Under the pieces are notes generated by a model that was not told the DNA's origin, ran no database searches, and saw only the letters and a program-made list of their open reading frames with translations. Positions 1 through 8,700 of a stretch of 12,837 nucleotides of DNA are shown one piece after another (position 1 is the stretch's first letter; each line of letters opens with the position of its first letter). Origin of the DNA: CAZQQN01 sp964549595 (lineage in GTDB: Bacteria; Bacteroidota; Bacteroidia; CAILMK01; CAYYUA01); contig CAZJWK010000084.1 in NCBI GenBank assembly GCA_964549595.1, positions 1-12,837 on the forward strand. The letters run 5' to 3'. The translations under genes were made by a program, and so were the position numbers.

Positions 1-119
1 AGGTATTTTATTATTAGATCAAAACTTCTCAAAAACATTTCCATAAAATTCATTGGAGAACCGTTTTTTTATTTATAGCGCTATTCTTTTCTGTCCCTAC
101 CTAAAGCCTTTATTTACTT

Positions 120-306
120 TTATTTTACCTGATTAATACAGGTAAAACGATTATTTAAAAAAACTTCATTTCTCCGGAAGGAAAGTACTGAATGGGAAGC
201 AAAATCATAAGGAGTCGTCACGTAATCTTGACCGGCTTGAATTGTCATCTCATCCAGGCCATCGATAAAAATTTTCCTTTATTACCCCAATTATAGCCAC
301 TTTCAT
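120..306 (-). pseudogene. Remnant resembling the N-terminus of an MTA/purine nucleoside phosphorylase
   Basis: On the minus strand an ATG at 306 opens MKVAIIG, after which the frame is lost at a run of four G (plus-strand CCCC at 285-288). Adding one G joins it to the next frame, reading IIGGNKGKIFIDGLDEM and then, about 10 residues on, VTTPYDFASHSVLSF, ending at a TAA at 120-122. The order of an IIGG start, a DGL/EGL segment, a (V)xTPYxxxS motif and then a hydrophobic strand is what 5'-methylthioadenosine phosphorylase N-termini look like. Only about 60 of the family's roughly 260-300 residues are present, and the R-H-G phosphate-binding segment is not preserved. I infer a truncated, decayed gene. 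The family assignment rests on remembered motifs and is tentative; a chance coding-like frame is possible. Confidence 0.35.
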
Positions 307-394
307 GGGAAACAAACCAGTATTAAAAAACCCTTTTCAAGCCATTACTGAGCAAATACAAACCGATGAATGAAGAAGCCAAATAGCAGAAATA

Positions 395-426
395 TTGTTA
401 TTCGTTTTGTCGACAGTTTATTTTTG
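395..426 (+). promoter_or_regulatory. Candidate Bacteroidota-type promoter for the LKR gene
   Basis: TTG at 395-397 and TATTTTTG at 419-426 fit the Bacteroidota -33/-7 pattern (TTG, TAnnTTTG) with a 21-bp spacer, slightly longer than the usual 19-20. Transcription would start near 433, leaving a leader of about 40 nt before the ATG at 474. That would also place the upstream GTG at 450 close to the transcript's 5' end. The match is by eye in an AT-rich region. Confidence 0.45.
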
Positions 427-473
427 AAATTTCACAATGATTTAATTTAGTGCTTCTTAAAAACCAGTCATGT

Positions 474-1685
474 ATGACCAATCTCACCATTGGCTTGATA
501 CGAGAGGGAAAAATTCCGCAGGATAACCGTGTGGCTTTAACGCCTGATCAAAGTAAAGCCTTGCAGGAAAATTATCCGGGTCTGAAAATCATTGCTGAAC
601 CCTCTGAAATACGATGTTTTTCGGACAAGGAGTACAAGCAGGCAGGAATAGAAGTCGCTCATCGTATGGAGGAATGTGACTTGTTACTCGGAATTAAGGA
701 GGTACCTGCCCACGATTTAATTCCGGAAAAAACCTACATGTTTTTTTCCCATACCATCAAAATGCAACCTTACAACCGGGATATGTTGCGTACGATAATT
801 GATAAGCAAATCCGTTTAATAGATTACGAACTACTGACTGATGATGAGGGAAAAAGGATCATTGGGTTTGGTCATTTTGCGGGCATTACGGGGGCCCATT
901 ATGGGTTATTGATGTACGGGAAAAAAACCGATGCGTACGATTTATTACCAGCTTACAAAGCCCATAATTATGCAAGCCTGATTAGCCATTACCACGGAAT
1001 TCACTTTCCCCCGTTTAAGGCTTTAATTGCAGGAGATGGAAGTGTCGGAGAGGGTGCTAAAGAGGTCCTGCAAAAAGCAGGTATTACTGAAGTAACCCCG
1101 GAAACTTTTAAAAGTCAAACTTTTGATAAGCCGGTCTTCACGCAATTGGGTATGCAAGATCTTTACAAACCTCAAGACAACAGTCCTTTCCAAAAGGAAA
1201 CTTTCAAAGAAAATCCCGAAAAACACGAAAGTCGCTTTCCGGAATATATGCCCCATACCGATTTGTTCATAAACGCCATTTACTGGGAAAAAGGTGTACC
1301 TCGTCATTTTACCACTAAAGAAACGGAGCGGGAGGATTTTAAGGTTAAAGTCATTGCCGATATTTCCTGTGACATTCAGGGTTCAGTGCCCATAACCGTG
1401 CAGCACACAAACCAAACCAATCCGGTTTATGGGTTCGATCCGGTCAACAAAGATTTAACGACACCTTACCAACCTAATACCATAGATGTCATGGCTATTT
1501 CCAATCTTCCGAATGAACTTCCCAGGGATGCTTCCGAAGCTTTTGGAGAGGTATTAAAAAGTAGGGTTATACCGGATTTTATAGAAAATTGTGACGGAAA
1601 AATGTTTCGCGATGCTACCATCACAAAAAATGGCGCATTAACGGAGCCCTTTCAATACCTAAAGTCCTTTGTGGAAGAGCCTTAA
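474..1685 (+). CDS. Lysine-ketoglutarate reductase (saccharopine-forming), AASS N-domain type
   Basis: This 403-residue protein matches the lysine-ketoglutarate reductase half of the bifunctional animal enzyme AASS, which condenses L-lysine with 2-oxoglutarate to saccharopine using NAD(P)H. It belongs to the AlaDh/PNT fold, with an N-terminal substrate domain and a Rossmann domain. Visible landmarks are K75 in GIKEVP and H93 in FFSHTIK (equivalent to the catalytic Lys77/His96 pair of yeast saccharopine dehydrogenase), RLIDYE at 114-119, the nucleotide loop GDGSVG at 187-192, and NAIYWE at 267-272 followed by an ADIS motif. The C-terminus (DATITKNG) also follows AASS. I chose the ATG at 474 because homology begins at TIGLIREGK; a GTG at 450 would add eight unconserved residues. 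No saccharopine dehydrogenase partner lies nearby. The gene converges on ald, 62 bp away. Databases may label it alanine dehydrogenase or saccharopine dehydrogenase. The family is clear; the reaction is inferred. Confidence 0.85.
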   Translation: MTNLTIGLIREGKIPQDNRVALTPDQSKALQENYPGLKIIAEPSEIRCFSDKEYKQAGIEVAHRMEECDLLLGIKEVPAHDLIPEKTYMFFSHTIKMQPYNRDMLRTIIDKQIRLIDYELLTDDEGKRIIGFGHFAGITGAHYGLLMYGKKTDAYDLLPAYKAHNYASLISHYHGIHFPPFKALIAGDGSVGEGAKEVLQKAGITEVTPETFKSQTFDKPVFTQLGMQDLYKPQDNSPFQKETFKENPEKHESRFPEYMPHTDLFINAIYWEKGVPRHFTTKETEREDFKVKVIADISCDIQGSVPITVQHTNQTNPVYGFDPVNKDLTTPYQPNTIDVMAISNLPNELPRDASEAFGEVLKSRVIPDFIENCDGKMFRDATITKNGALTEPFQYLKSFVEEP

Positions 1686-1747
1686 TTGGGAGGCCAACAA
1701 ACCGGAATAAAGAAGTTTACAATCAACCCATTATCCGGCAATAGAAA

Positions 1748-2872
1748 TTACTCATGAAGGGCAAGCACCTCATTGACATGCTTGAAAGGGAGATCAAAAG
1801 CTTCAGAAACGGCTTTATAACAAACATGGCCATGAATTACGTTCAATCCCATTTTTAGCGGGGCATCCTCAGTCGTGGCTTGCCACCATCCTTTGTCTGC
1901 TAATTTAATGACATAAGGCAAAGTAGCATTGTTAAGTGCAATGGTCGAAGTAGCGGGCACAGCACCCGGCATATTGGCTACACAGTAATGCACAATGTCA
2001 TCCACTTCGTATACCGGATTTTCGTGGGTGGTGGGCTTACAAGTCTCTATGGAACCCCCTTGGTCTACAGCCACATCTACTACGACACTTTTCTTTTTCA
2101 TGTGTTTGAGCATATCCCGGGTAATAAGATGGGGCGCCTTAGCACCGGGAATCAAAACCGCTCCAATAACCAGGTCAGCATCTTTTATTTCATTTTCGAT
2201 GTTCTGCTGATTGGATTTCATCGTGGTCACGTTTGCCGGCATCACGTCATCCAAATACCTTAACCGGGAAATGTCGATATCCATAATAAGCACATTGCCT
2301 TCCATGCCGGCAGCCATTTTAGCCGCCTGGTAGCCCACCGTTCCGCCGCCAAGAATCACTACTTTTCCTGGTCTTACGCCAGGCACACCACCAAGCAATA
2401 CCCCCCGACCGCCTTTTGGTTTTTCAAGGAACTGTGCCCCCTCCTGGACAGCCATTCTCCCAGCCACTTCTGACATAGGCTCTAATAGCGGAAGTTTACC
2501 CTCATTGTTCTCCACGGTTTCGTATGCCAGACAAACACTACCTGAGTCAATCATTGCTTCTGTCAATTCCCGGCTTGAAGCAAAATGGAAAAAAGTAAAA
2601 AGCAACTGGTCTTCCTTAATGAGCTCGTATTCCTCTTTTATAGGCTCCTTGACCTTTACAATCATTTCCGCATTATCGTAAACGTCCTGAATATCGGGTA
2701 ATATGGAGGCCCCTACTTCCTTATAATCTTCATCGCTAAAACTACTTCCTTCACCGGCTCCTGATTGAACATAAACAGTATGGTTCCTATAGGTCAATTC
2801 CCTTACACTGGATGGAATTAAACCTACTCTGAATTCTTTATTCTTGATCTCCTTGGGAACACCTATAATCAT
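1748..2872 (-). CDS. ald: Alanine dehydrogenase
   Basis: This is a 374-residue NAD-dependent alanine dehydrogenase, which reversibly deaminates L-alanine to pyruvate and ammonia in the cytoplasm, normally as a hexamer. Counting from MIIGVPKEIK, every textbook active-site position falls in place: R15, K75 in VKVKEP, H96 in FFHFAS and D270 in VDVAVDQGG. The NAD loop GGGTVG is at 175-180, and NMPGAVPATST closes the active site near the C-terminus. Length matches the family (about 370). An in-frame ATG at 2899 would add nine residues; I prefer 2872 because family members start at this point. The closest -7-like element upstream on this strand is TAAATTCG (2917-2910), one base off consensus and without a well-spaced TTG, so the promoter is uncertain. 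The gene converges on its paralogue-like neighbour, the lysine-ketoglutarate reductase; both share the AlaDh/PNT fold. Confidence 0.95.
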   Translation of the reverse strand: MIIGVPKEIKNKEFRVGLIPSSVRELTYRNHTVYVQSGAGEGSSFSDEDYKEVGASILPDIQDVYDNAEMIVKVKEPIKEEYELIKEDQLLFTFFHFASSRELTEAMIDSGSVCLAYETVENNEGKLPLLEPMSEVAGRMAVQEGAQFLEKPKGGRGVLLGGVPGVRPGKVVILGGGTVGYQAAKMAAGMEGNVLIMDIDISRLRYLDDVMPANVTTMKSNQQNIENEIKDADLVIGAVLIPGAKAPHLITRDMLKHMKKKSVVVDVAVDQGGSIETCKPTTHENPVYEVDDIVHYCVANMPGAVPATSTIALNNATLPYVIKLADKGWWQATTEDAPLKMGLNVIHGHVCYKAVSEAFDLPFKHVNEVLALHE

Positions 2873-3026
2873 CCTTGAATGCTTTTTTAAATGGTTCATC
2901 AATGGATTGCGAATTTAAGTGAAATTTTAGGGCAAGGAAATTTTCATAAATTATAGAGGGCCAATTCCATCCTTTCGGTTGGTTAAGAATCCCCTTAAAT
3001 CATCTAAGCACCAATTAATAAACAGG

Positions 3027-3061
3027 CAAAAAAAGCCCGATCTTTTACAGACCGGGCTTTT
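3027..3061 (-). terminator. Rho-independent terminator after the HtrA gene
   Basis: Inverted arms at 3031-3043 and 3049-3061 enclose a 5-nt loop. Read on the minus strand, the stem is A/U- and GC-paired throughout with a single G-U wobble and is followed by a U run (plus-strand A run 3028-3034). On the plus strand the same position is an A-C mismatch, so the hairpin favours minus-strand transcription. It lies about 37 nt past the HtrA stop codon. Confidence 0.85.
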
Positions 3062-3097
3062 CTTTGGTTAGAGGGTTATGGTAAGAAAAATCCATTT

Positions 3098-4552
3098 TTA
3101 TTTGAGGCCAAAACCATAATAACCTTTTGACCCATCGGGATTAACACCCTGGATTAAAACACCCCCTTTATTTTGCCGAAGAATCCGGTAAACATCAGCC
3201 GCTTTCATCACTTTCTCCTTGTTAATTTTAAGTATGACAAAACCCTCGGGAATTCCCAACTGCTTAAACTTTCCACCATAAACTTTCTGTACCTTAACCC
3301 CATAATTAATACCCAACCTTTTACGCATCTTTTTGCTCAGAGGCTTAAAGTCGGCACCGATCTTTTCCTTAAGTTTATCAGGGGCTTTTTCAGTTTTGGA
3401 AATTTTGGTATCACCTTGCCGGTTTCGCAAAACCACCTCTTTTTCTATTTTTTCACCATCCCTTTTAAGGGTTACTTTTACTTTATCACCAGGGTATTTT
3501 TGACTTATAACCGCTTGCAATTCCGGCACATTGTTAATGGTTTCCCCATCCACTGAAATGATTACATCATCAGGCTTTATATTGGCTTTATCAGCAGCAC
3601 TGTTTTCCATTATCTTGCGCACATAAGCACCTCTAACCTTATCAAGGTTTTCCTCCTCAGCTATTTTACCATCGACTTCCTTAATGGTTACCCCCAAATA
3701 GCCCCGTTTGACTTCTCCATATTTGCGAATATCATGGGCTACTTTACTGACAATGGAGGCGGGCACAGCGAATGCGTAACCCGCATATTGACCTGTTTTT
3801 GAGGCAATTGCCGTATTGATGCCTACCAAGCGTCCTTCTACATTGACCAAAGCACCTCCACTGTTACCGGGATTAACAGCAGCATCCGTCTGGATGAAAC
3901 TTTCAATATGGCTGCCTCCGCCTAATAAATTAAGGTTCCTGGCTTTGGCACTGACAATACCTGCTGTAACTGTACTGGTAAGGTTAAAAGGGTTTCCGAC
4001 AGCTAGCACCCATTCTCCAATTTTTAGCTTTTTAGAATTTCCGAATTCAATGGGCTTTAACCCCTCTGCATCAATTTTAATCACTGCCAGATCAGTCGAT
4101 TCATCCCGACCTACCACTTCTGCTTTAAAAGAACGTTTATCATGAAGGGTAACCTTAATCTTTGAGGCTTTTTGAACCACATGGTTATTGGTTACAATGT
4201 AACCATCCTCTGAGATAATGACACCAGAACCGGAGCCCCTTCTCATATCGGGAAAACCTTCAAAAAATGGCAACCGGTTACGATCACCCACTTTTACACT
4301 GGTTTTGATGTGGGCCACTGTAGGTACAACCTCCTTTGAGACCTCCGAAAAATTAAAGGAGGGCATTTCGACCTTTTTTACTTGGTAATCAGTAAACTTC
4401 GATACTTTTTCATCTGTATTTGATTTTTGGTTCTGAACTTGGCCACTTTGGGGTTCTGAAGCAAAAAGGAAGTAGCCTCCTAAACTTATGAAGCCCCCAA
4501 AAAAGGCAACTATAAAAATTCCTAAAATCTTTTTAAAAGCTTTTTTTGACAT
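3098..4552 (-). CDS. htrA: HtrA/Deg-family periplasmic serine protease with two PDZ domains
   Basis: This 484-residue envelope protease/chaperone degrades misfolded exported proteins. Residues 1-8 are basic and 9-30 form one hydrophobic segment, a signal peptide or membrane anchor that places the rest in the periplasm. The trypsin-like domain carries the triad His124 (TNNHVV), Asp154 (STDLAVIKI) and Ser231 (PGNSGGALV). PDZ1 covers roughly 283-378 and opens with RGYLGV; a lysine-rich linker leads to a shorter PDZ2 at roughly 400-484. This S1-PDZ-PDZ order and length fit DegP/DegQ, but the sequence does not say which. It has its own terminator (3027-3061) and is divergent from dapF across 200 bp. 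I found no exact TAnnTTTG element on its side of that gap, so it may use another sigma factor; this is inference only. Confidence 0.95.
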   Translation of the reverse strand: MSKKAFKKILGIFIVAFFGGFISLGGYFLFASEPQSGQVQNQKSNTDEKVSKFTDYQVKKVEMPSFNFSEVSKEVVPTVAHIKTSVKVGDRNRLPFFEGFPDMRRGSGSGVIISEDGYIVTNNHVVQKASKIKVTLHDKRSFKAEVVGRDESTDLAVIKIDAEGLKPIEFGNSKKLKIGEWVLAVGNPFNLTSTVTAGIVSAKARNLNLLGGGSHIESFIQTDAAVNPGNSGGALVNVEGRLVGINTAIASKTGQYAGYAFAVPASIVSKVAHDIRKYGEVKRGYLGVTIKEVDGKIAEEENLDKVRGAYVRKIMENSAADKANIKPDDVIISVDGETINNVPELQAVISQKYPGDKVKVTLKRDGEKIEKEVVLRNRQGDTKISKTEKAPDKLKEKIGADFKPLSKKMRKRLGINYGVKVQKVYGGKFKQLGIPEGFVILKINKEKVMKAADVYRILRQNKGGVLIQGVNPDGSKGYYGFGLK

Positions 4553-4724
4553 GGTATTTTTCTTTTTAATTTAACAACAATTATGCCTAATCCTGCATTA
4601 TTTAAAGGTTAGATTCTCTCTTTGTGCGGAATTTTAGTAATTTAATGTACGTTTAAGCAACTTTACCGAGGACTCCACATAGAATCCCAATATCCGGTTA
4701 ATCCAAAGTTCTCCTGCCACTACT

Positions 4725-4732
4725 TAAATTTG
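4725..4732 (+). promoter_or_regulatory. Candidate -7 element for dapF
   Basis: TAAATTTG matches the Bacteroidota -7 consensus TAnnTTTG exactly and lies 20 bp before the dapF ATG, which would give a very short leader. No TTG stands at the expected -33 distance, so the call rests on one element. Confidence 0.4.
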
Positions 4733-4752
4733 TACAAAGAATTGAAAAATTT

Positions 4753-5559
4753 ATGCCAATTCATTTCGAAAAATTCCAGGGAAACGGCAATGATTTTATT
4801 TTAATTGACGACTGGAATCATCAATTTCCCGATGAAAATGCCGAATTGATAAAAAGCCTTTGTACCCGAAAATTCGGAATTGGGGCCGATGGATTGATTT
4901 TGCTAAGATCCGATAGACAAGTGGATTACAAGATGGTTTACTTCAATGCCGATGGCAATGAAGGGTCACTTTGTGGCAATGGGGGACGGTGCATGGCCCT
5001 TTTTGCCAAGCAAAAAGGGTATGCAGGAGGAGAACAATTATTCTCAGCCATTGACGGCTACCATAAGGCAAAGATCGGGGAAAGCACCATTGCGCTGTCA
5101 ATGCAATCCGTCAGCGAAGTAAACAAATACAACGACAATGAATTAGTCATCAATACAGGCTCTCCCCATTACGTGTATTTTGTAGAAGACACCAAGCACT
5201 TTGACGTAGAAAATAAAGGACGATCCATCAGAGACAGTGAACAATTTAAGAAACAGGGCATTAATGTCAATTTTGTCAGTCAAGACCAAGACAAATGTCT
5301 CAATGTCAGAACTTACGAAAGGGGTGTAGAAGCTGAAACCCTTTCATGCGGGACAGGAGTCGTGGCCTCTGCAATTGCTTATCATGTGCTTAATTTGAAT
5401 GGTAATGCAGGCACTAATAAAAGGCAATTGAAGATAGATACCCTTGGCGGGCCGTTATGGGTTTATTTTCAAGAAAAAGGCAATAACCATTTTGAGCATA
5501 TATGGCTTGAAGGACCCGTAAGCAGAATATTTCAGGGAAGTACTCAAGAATTTAACTAA
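4753..5559 (+). CDS. dapF: Diaminopimelate epimerase
   Basis: This 268-residue cytoplasmic enzyme interconverts LL- and meso-diaminopimelate, the penultimate step to lysine and the source of the peptidoglycan cross-linking residue in most Gram-negatives. The two catalytic cysteines are present: C74 in GSLCGNGGRC and C199 in ETLSCGTGV, each followed by the glycine-rich loop that binds the substrate carboxylates. The N-terminal KFQGNGNDF, the GSPHYV segment at 136-141 and NVRTYERGVE before the second cysteine are family signatures. Length is typical. The ATG at 4753 begins right at the conserved N-terminus. The gene is divergent from htrA and is followed 155 bp later by the SNF2 helicase, which has its own promoter, so dapF appears monocistronic. 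No convincing terminator was seen after it. Confidence 0.97.
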   Translation: MPIHFEKFQGNGNDFILIDDWNHQFPDENAELIKSLCTRKFGIGADGLILLRSDRQVDYKMVYFNADGNEGSLCGNGGRCMALFAKQKGYAGGEQLFSAIDGYHKAKIGESTIALSMQSVSEVNKYNDNELVINTGSPHYVYFVEDTKHFDVENKGRSIRDSEQFKKQGINVNFVSQDQDKCLNVRTYERGVEAETLSCGTGVVASAIAYHVLNLNGNAGTNKRQLKIDTLGGPLWVYFQEKGNNHFEHIWLEGPVSRIFQGSTQEFN

Positions 5560-5565
5560 CACTCC

Positions 5566-5634
5566 TTAACCGATTTTTATTGATCAGTCAAAAAAATATA
5601 AACCGATTTTTTATTAAAAACGGGTAATTTTACC
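5566..5634. repeat. Short direct repeat and palindrome between dapF and the helicase promoter
   Basis: AACCGATTTTT occurs at 5568-5578 and again at 5601-5611, 33 bp apart. The second copy can pair imperfectly with AAAAACGGGT at 5616-5625. Just beyond, GGTAATTTTACC (5623-5634) is a perfect 12-bp palindrome, 13 bp before the -33 element of the next gene. The position would suit an operator, or a weak dapF terminator. The AT content makes chance a fair alternative. Confidence 0.35.
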
Positions 5635-5647
5635 AGCCTTTGTCGAC

Positions 5648-5677
5648 TTGATTTTTTACGGTTTTTTCCTACCTTTG
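5648..5677 (+). promoter_or_regulatory. Bacteroidota-type promoter for the SNF2 helicase gene
   Basis: TTG at 5648-5650, a 19-bp spacer and TACCTTTG at 5670-5677 give a full match to the phylum's -33/-7 promoter at the preferred spacing. The transcript would start near 5684, about 30 nt before the TTG start codon at 5715. Confidence 0.65.
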
Positions 5678-5714
5678 TCAATTTGGCCTTATTGTTTATA
5701 ACAATTTAACCCAT

Positions 5715-8700
5715 TTGAATTTGCACATTCAAACCGATAAGCCATTCAAGCTCGTTTATACGCTAACCCTAAACTCCCCCGTTGGGCCTGTCATAGAACC
5801 CTATGTGGTTCAATTGAATGAAAAAGGATTGCCCACTTTATCCTATCAAAGGATCCATCAAACCAATATCCAAAATTTTGATAACGGTTTGACCAGTCAG
5901 GACTATGAATTGGTCGAATTAATGGACCAATATTCCCATGAAACCCTTGCCAGGAAATTCAGCCGAAAGAAAAACCGGCCCGTTGATTTTCTGAATAAAG
6001 AATTAACAGAAGAAATCCTGAAAAACCAAATTAGGCCCTACATTGAAATCAGGTTAAGAAAAATTTTAAGGCTTATTCACCATCATGAAGGCCTTTACTT
6101 AAACGGGCGTTCCGGGAATCCTACCTGGAAGTGGCTCAATATTGTTCAGAACCCGGCTTCAGTATTATTCCATTTCCGGAAGAATGAAGAAGGCACCCGC
6201 TATTACCCCACCATTAAAAGCAATGGGGAACTTATTAAATTAGCCAATGCCCATGCCCACATAATAGTTTTTGAGCCATGCTGGCTATTGGTCAACCAAT
6301 CCATTTACCACTTTTCCCATCCATTGAATGGTAAAAAAATTAAACCTTTTTTAAACAAGTGGTATTTACAAATTCCTCACAAGGCAGAACCTGAATTTTA
6401 CAAGAAGTTTATCCCCCAAATTATTGAAAACTACCAGGTAGAAGCAAAAGGTTTTGACATCCTTAAACCAAAAATTAATCCCTATCCTGTTTTAAAATTA
6501 ACAAAGGACTTATCGGGTCTTCCGGCTTTCCTGCTAACTTTTCAGTACGGAGAGGTTGCTTTTTATGCTGAAAACCCCAAAAAAGTTTACGTTTACCTGG
6601 AAAAGCATGAAAATAAATACCAATACTTCAAGGTAGAACGGTCCCGCAGCTGGGAGCAGCAAATCCTTCAAAAACTTAAGGATGAAGGCCTTTCCTCACC
6701 GGTTTCAAATCACCTCTATCCTACCGATAAACATGGAAACGACAACTACACTGATAAGGACTATTATTTCCAATACCATCATATCGTCAAGTGGTTGAAC
6801 GATCATAATGAAGCCTTGGAGAGAGCAGGCATCGCTATTCAACAAGAGCTGGAACAAACTTCCTTTTTTCTTGGAAATCCCGTGCTACAGCTTGAAGTAC
6901 AGGAGAGCAGCAATGATTGGTTTGATATCCATGCCATGGTTTATTTCGGGGATGAAGTCGTTCCCTTTAAACAGTTTAAAAACCACATCCTGAACGGCAT
7001 CCGTGAATTCACCCTTCCTTCCGGAAAGATTGCCATTCTTCCTGATGAATGGTTCACGGAATACCCGGACTTTCTTAAGTTTGCGAAAGAAGGCCACGAG
7101 GATGATACCCTGAAGCTGAAAAAGCACCACTATCAATTGCTCAACAATGTAAAAGGGGGTCAGGATAAAGGAATTGGTAAACAATACATCGATACCCTTA
7201 AAAACCTTGACCCGGAAGAGACACCAGCTCCTGAATTGCCTAATACCCTGAATGTGCAGCTCCGGAATTACCAGCAAACCGGCTATTCCTGGCTTTATTT
7301 CCTAAAGCAAAATCATTTCGGAGGGTGCCTGGCAGACGACATGGGATTGGGTAAAACATTACAGGTCCTTACTTTACTACTAAAGGAAAAGGAGGAAAGC
7401 AATCCCGGAAAAGTACAAACATTCAGACAAGACGGCCAATTGGATTTGTTCTTATCCCCATTATCGGGAATAGTCCAGCAAAAGAATTCCTCCCCGAAAA
7501 AGGGGTCCTCAATGAGCCTGATCATCATGCCTTCCTCCCTTATCCATAATTGGAAGGCAGAAATCCTGAAATTCACGCCTCAGCTAAGTTGCCTTCAATA
7601 TACGGGCAATAACCGTCATGAGTCACTCCAATACTTTAGTCACTATGATATTATACTCACTACTTATGGCCTGGTGCGGAATGACATTGAATATTTGAAG
7701 GATTTTGATTTCAACTATGTGGTACTGGACGAAAGCCAGATCATCAAAAATCCTTCCGCTAAAACCGCAAAGGTGGTTAAACGCCTTTCCGGTCAAAATC
7801 GGCTGGTTTTGACCGGAACCCCGATCGAAAACACCCTTACGGATTTATGGTCTCAAATGGCTTTTCTCAATCCCGGTTTGCTAGGGGGGTATCAATTCTT
7901 CAAAAAGGAATACGTCTACCCTATTGAAAAGAAAAATGATGAAACTAAACGGGATAAATTAAGGACCCTTATTAAACCATTTCTTCTAAGAAGAACCAAG
8001 GAAGAAGTCACAAAGGAGCTACCTTCCTTAACTGAAAAAACCCATTTCTGCGAGATGAGTAAAGCCCACGAAAAGGAGTATGAACGAATTAAATCCTATT
8101 ATCGCAACCAAATCATGCAAAGTATTGAAAAAGAAGGGTTTCAAAAATCCCAATTCATGATTTTACAGGGCCTAACCCAATTGAGACTGGCTTCTAATCA
8201 TCCGGGCTTGGTAAACGAAGATTTTGATCAGGATTCGGGTAAATTCAATGAAATCATCCACAAAGTGGAAAGTGTAGCCAATGAAAACCACAAAATCCTG
8301 ATCTTTTCTCAATTTGTTAGGCATCTAAACTATTTCAAGGAATACCTGGATAACCAAAATATGGGGTACAGCATGTTAACCGGAGATACGAAAAACCGGG
8401 AAAAGATTATCAATGAATTCAGGGAAGATCCCTCCAAGCAGGTATTCCTGATCTCACTTAAAGCCGGGGGAGTCGGCTTAAACCTGGTAGAAGCCGATTA
8501 CGTATTCATTACAGATCCCTGGTGGAATCCCGCAGCGGAATCCCAAGCCATTAACCGGGCGCATAGAATCGGGCAGGATAAAAGTGTCATTTCCTACAAA
8601 TTCATAACCCGGGGAACCATCGAGGAAAAAATACTGAAACTTCAGGAAAAGAAATCTGCCTTGGTCCGGGATATTATTACAGCTAACCAGAACCTTAATA

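Larger units (their letters stand above)
1..473. other. Gene-poor left end
   Basis: No intact gene was found in this AT-rich stretch. It contains one coding-like but broken minus-strand frame (120-306, listed separately) and a plausible promoter for the downstream reductase (395-426). A 26-codon plus-strand ORF at 370-450 has no recognisable features and I do not regard it as a gene. Positions 1-119 show no hairpin, repeat or coding signal that I can support. Confidence 0.6.

Noticed and set aside
450..473. GTG start for the lysine-ketoglutarate reductase
   Set aside because: It would add eight residues before the conserved N-terminus and sits close to the predicted transcript start; ATG 474 fits the family better.
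1988..2263. Plus-strand ORFs inside the alanine dehydrogenase gene
   Set aside because: They are antisense to a fully conserved enzyme, and their sequence has no recognisable motif.
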